From positions 1 through 6,079 of the forward strand of contig JAJZHJ010000094.1 of NCBI GenBank assembly GCA_021804525.1: a DNA stretch of 6,079 bases, in the 5' to 3' direction. Position numbers and translations under genes: made by a program. The notes below the pieces were generated by a model. It saw only the letters and a list, made by a program, of their open reading frames with translations, was not told the DNA's origin and did no database searches. Shown here in pieces: positions 5,858 through 6,079 of the stretch. The DNA comes from Bacteroidota bacterium (GTDB lineage: Bacteria; Bacteroidota; Bacteroidia; Bacteroidales; Paludibacteraceae). Within the stretch, counting starts at the first letter, position 1, and every line of letters starts with the position of its first letter.

Positions 5858-6079
5858 ATGACTTTCAATCCTGATATTTTCAAAACAAAACGTTTTCTCT
5901 TTTTAGATCGCGATGGTGTGATTAATGTACATCGTCCGAATGATTATGTAAAAACAGTCGACGAATTCACTTTTTTGCCTGGAGCGCTCGAATCGTTGTG
6001 TGAATTGTCAAATCATTTCGAACGCGTGGTGATTGTGACCAACCAGAGAGGTGTCAGTAAAGGAAAAATGAGTGAAACT
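5858..6079 (+). CDS. HAD-superfamily phosphatase, GmhB/HisB-N-like, 3' end missing
   Basis: The first 74 residues of a HAD phosphatase are present. Motif I is FLDRDGVIN at residues 15-23, with Asp17 as the expected nucleophile and Asp19 as the general acid. The family pattern [18 protein letters not shown] follows at about 30-47, then motif [12 protein letters not shown] at 57-66 and KGKM. This arrangement is that of D-glycero-D-manno-heptose 1,7-bisphosphate 7-phosphatase (GmhB), an enzyme of ADP-heptose synthesis for lipopolysaccharide core, and of the related HisB histidinol-phosphatase domain. The zinc-binding loop and motifs III and IV that would separate these lie beyond the window, so no symbol is assigned. 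The ATG at 5858 is the only ATG after the in-frame stop at 5822-5824 that precedes motif I. The frame is open to the last base. It follows the MarR gene by 53 bp; a functional link is not evident. Confidence 0.88.
   Translation, partial: MTFNPDIFKTKRFLFLDRDGVINVHRPNDYVKTVDEFTFLPGALESLCELSNHFERVVIVTNQRGVSKGKMSET

Noticed and set aside
1..6079. CRISPR arrays, tRNA or rRNA genes, insertion sequences, phage or toxin-antitoxin genes
   Set aside because: I saw no regularly spaced repeats, cloverleaf-like segments, transposase motifs or terminal repeats on either strand.

Overview
The window looks like chromosomal DNA of a Bacteroidota member, probably order Bacteroidales. Three things point there. 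The first gene is the NagB-like/PIG-L fusion that I know from Bacteroidales. The clearest promoter has an exact TAnnTTTG -7 box with a GTTG at -33 spacing, the Bacteroidota sigma pattern. Most starts are preceded by A/T-rich leaders without a recognisable Shine-Dalgarno sequence. Every gene I accept is on the + strand.

Layout. (1) Bases 2-1696: the 3' part of a glucosamine-6-phosphate-deaminase-like domain fused to a PIG-L/LmbE deacetylase domain, followed by a strong intrinsic terminator (1729-1766). (2) 1836-3506: formate-tetrahydrofolate ligase (fhs), apparently a single-gene unit. (3) 3507-3719: an AT-rich intergenic region with a Bacteroidota-type promoter covered by a 35-bp near-palindrome, a good candidate operator. 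(4) 3720-4877: a compact three-gene unit of nitroreductase, CxxC thioredoxin/glutaredoxin-like protein and a small two-helix membrane protein. (5) 4878-5273: a second large imperfect palindrome that shares short words with the first, then a small membrane-protein reading frame split by an in-frame TAA. (6) 5337-5804: a MarR-family regulator. (7) 5858-6079: the 5' end of a HAD phosphatase resembling GmhB, running off the window.

How it fits together. The first two genes are ordinary metabolism (amino-sugar-related and one-carbon). The middle of the window reads as a small regulated redox module: a flavin reductase, a dithiol protein and a membrane partner behind a palindromic operator, with a MarR-type regulator about 0.5 kb downstream that could bind it. 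That regulatory link is inferred from position and site architecture, not shown. The part least explained by known families is the stretch 4644-5273: two small unrecognised membrane proteins, one apparently interrupted, and a hairpin-rich intergenic segment.
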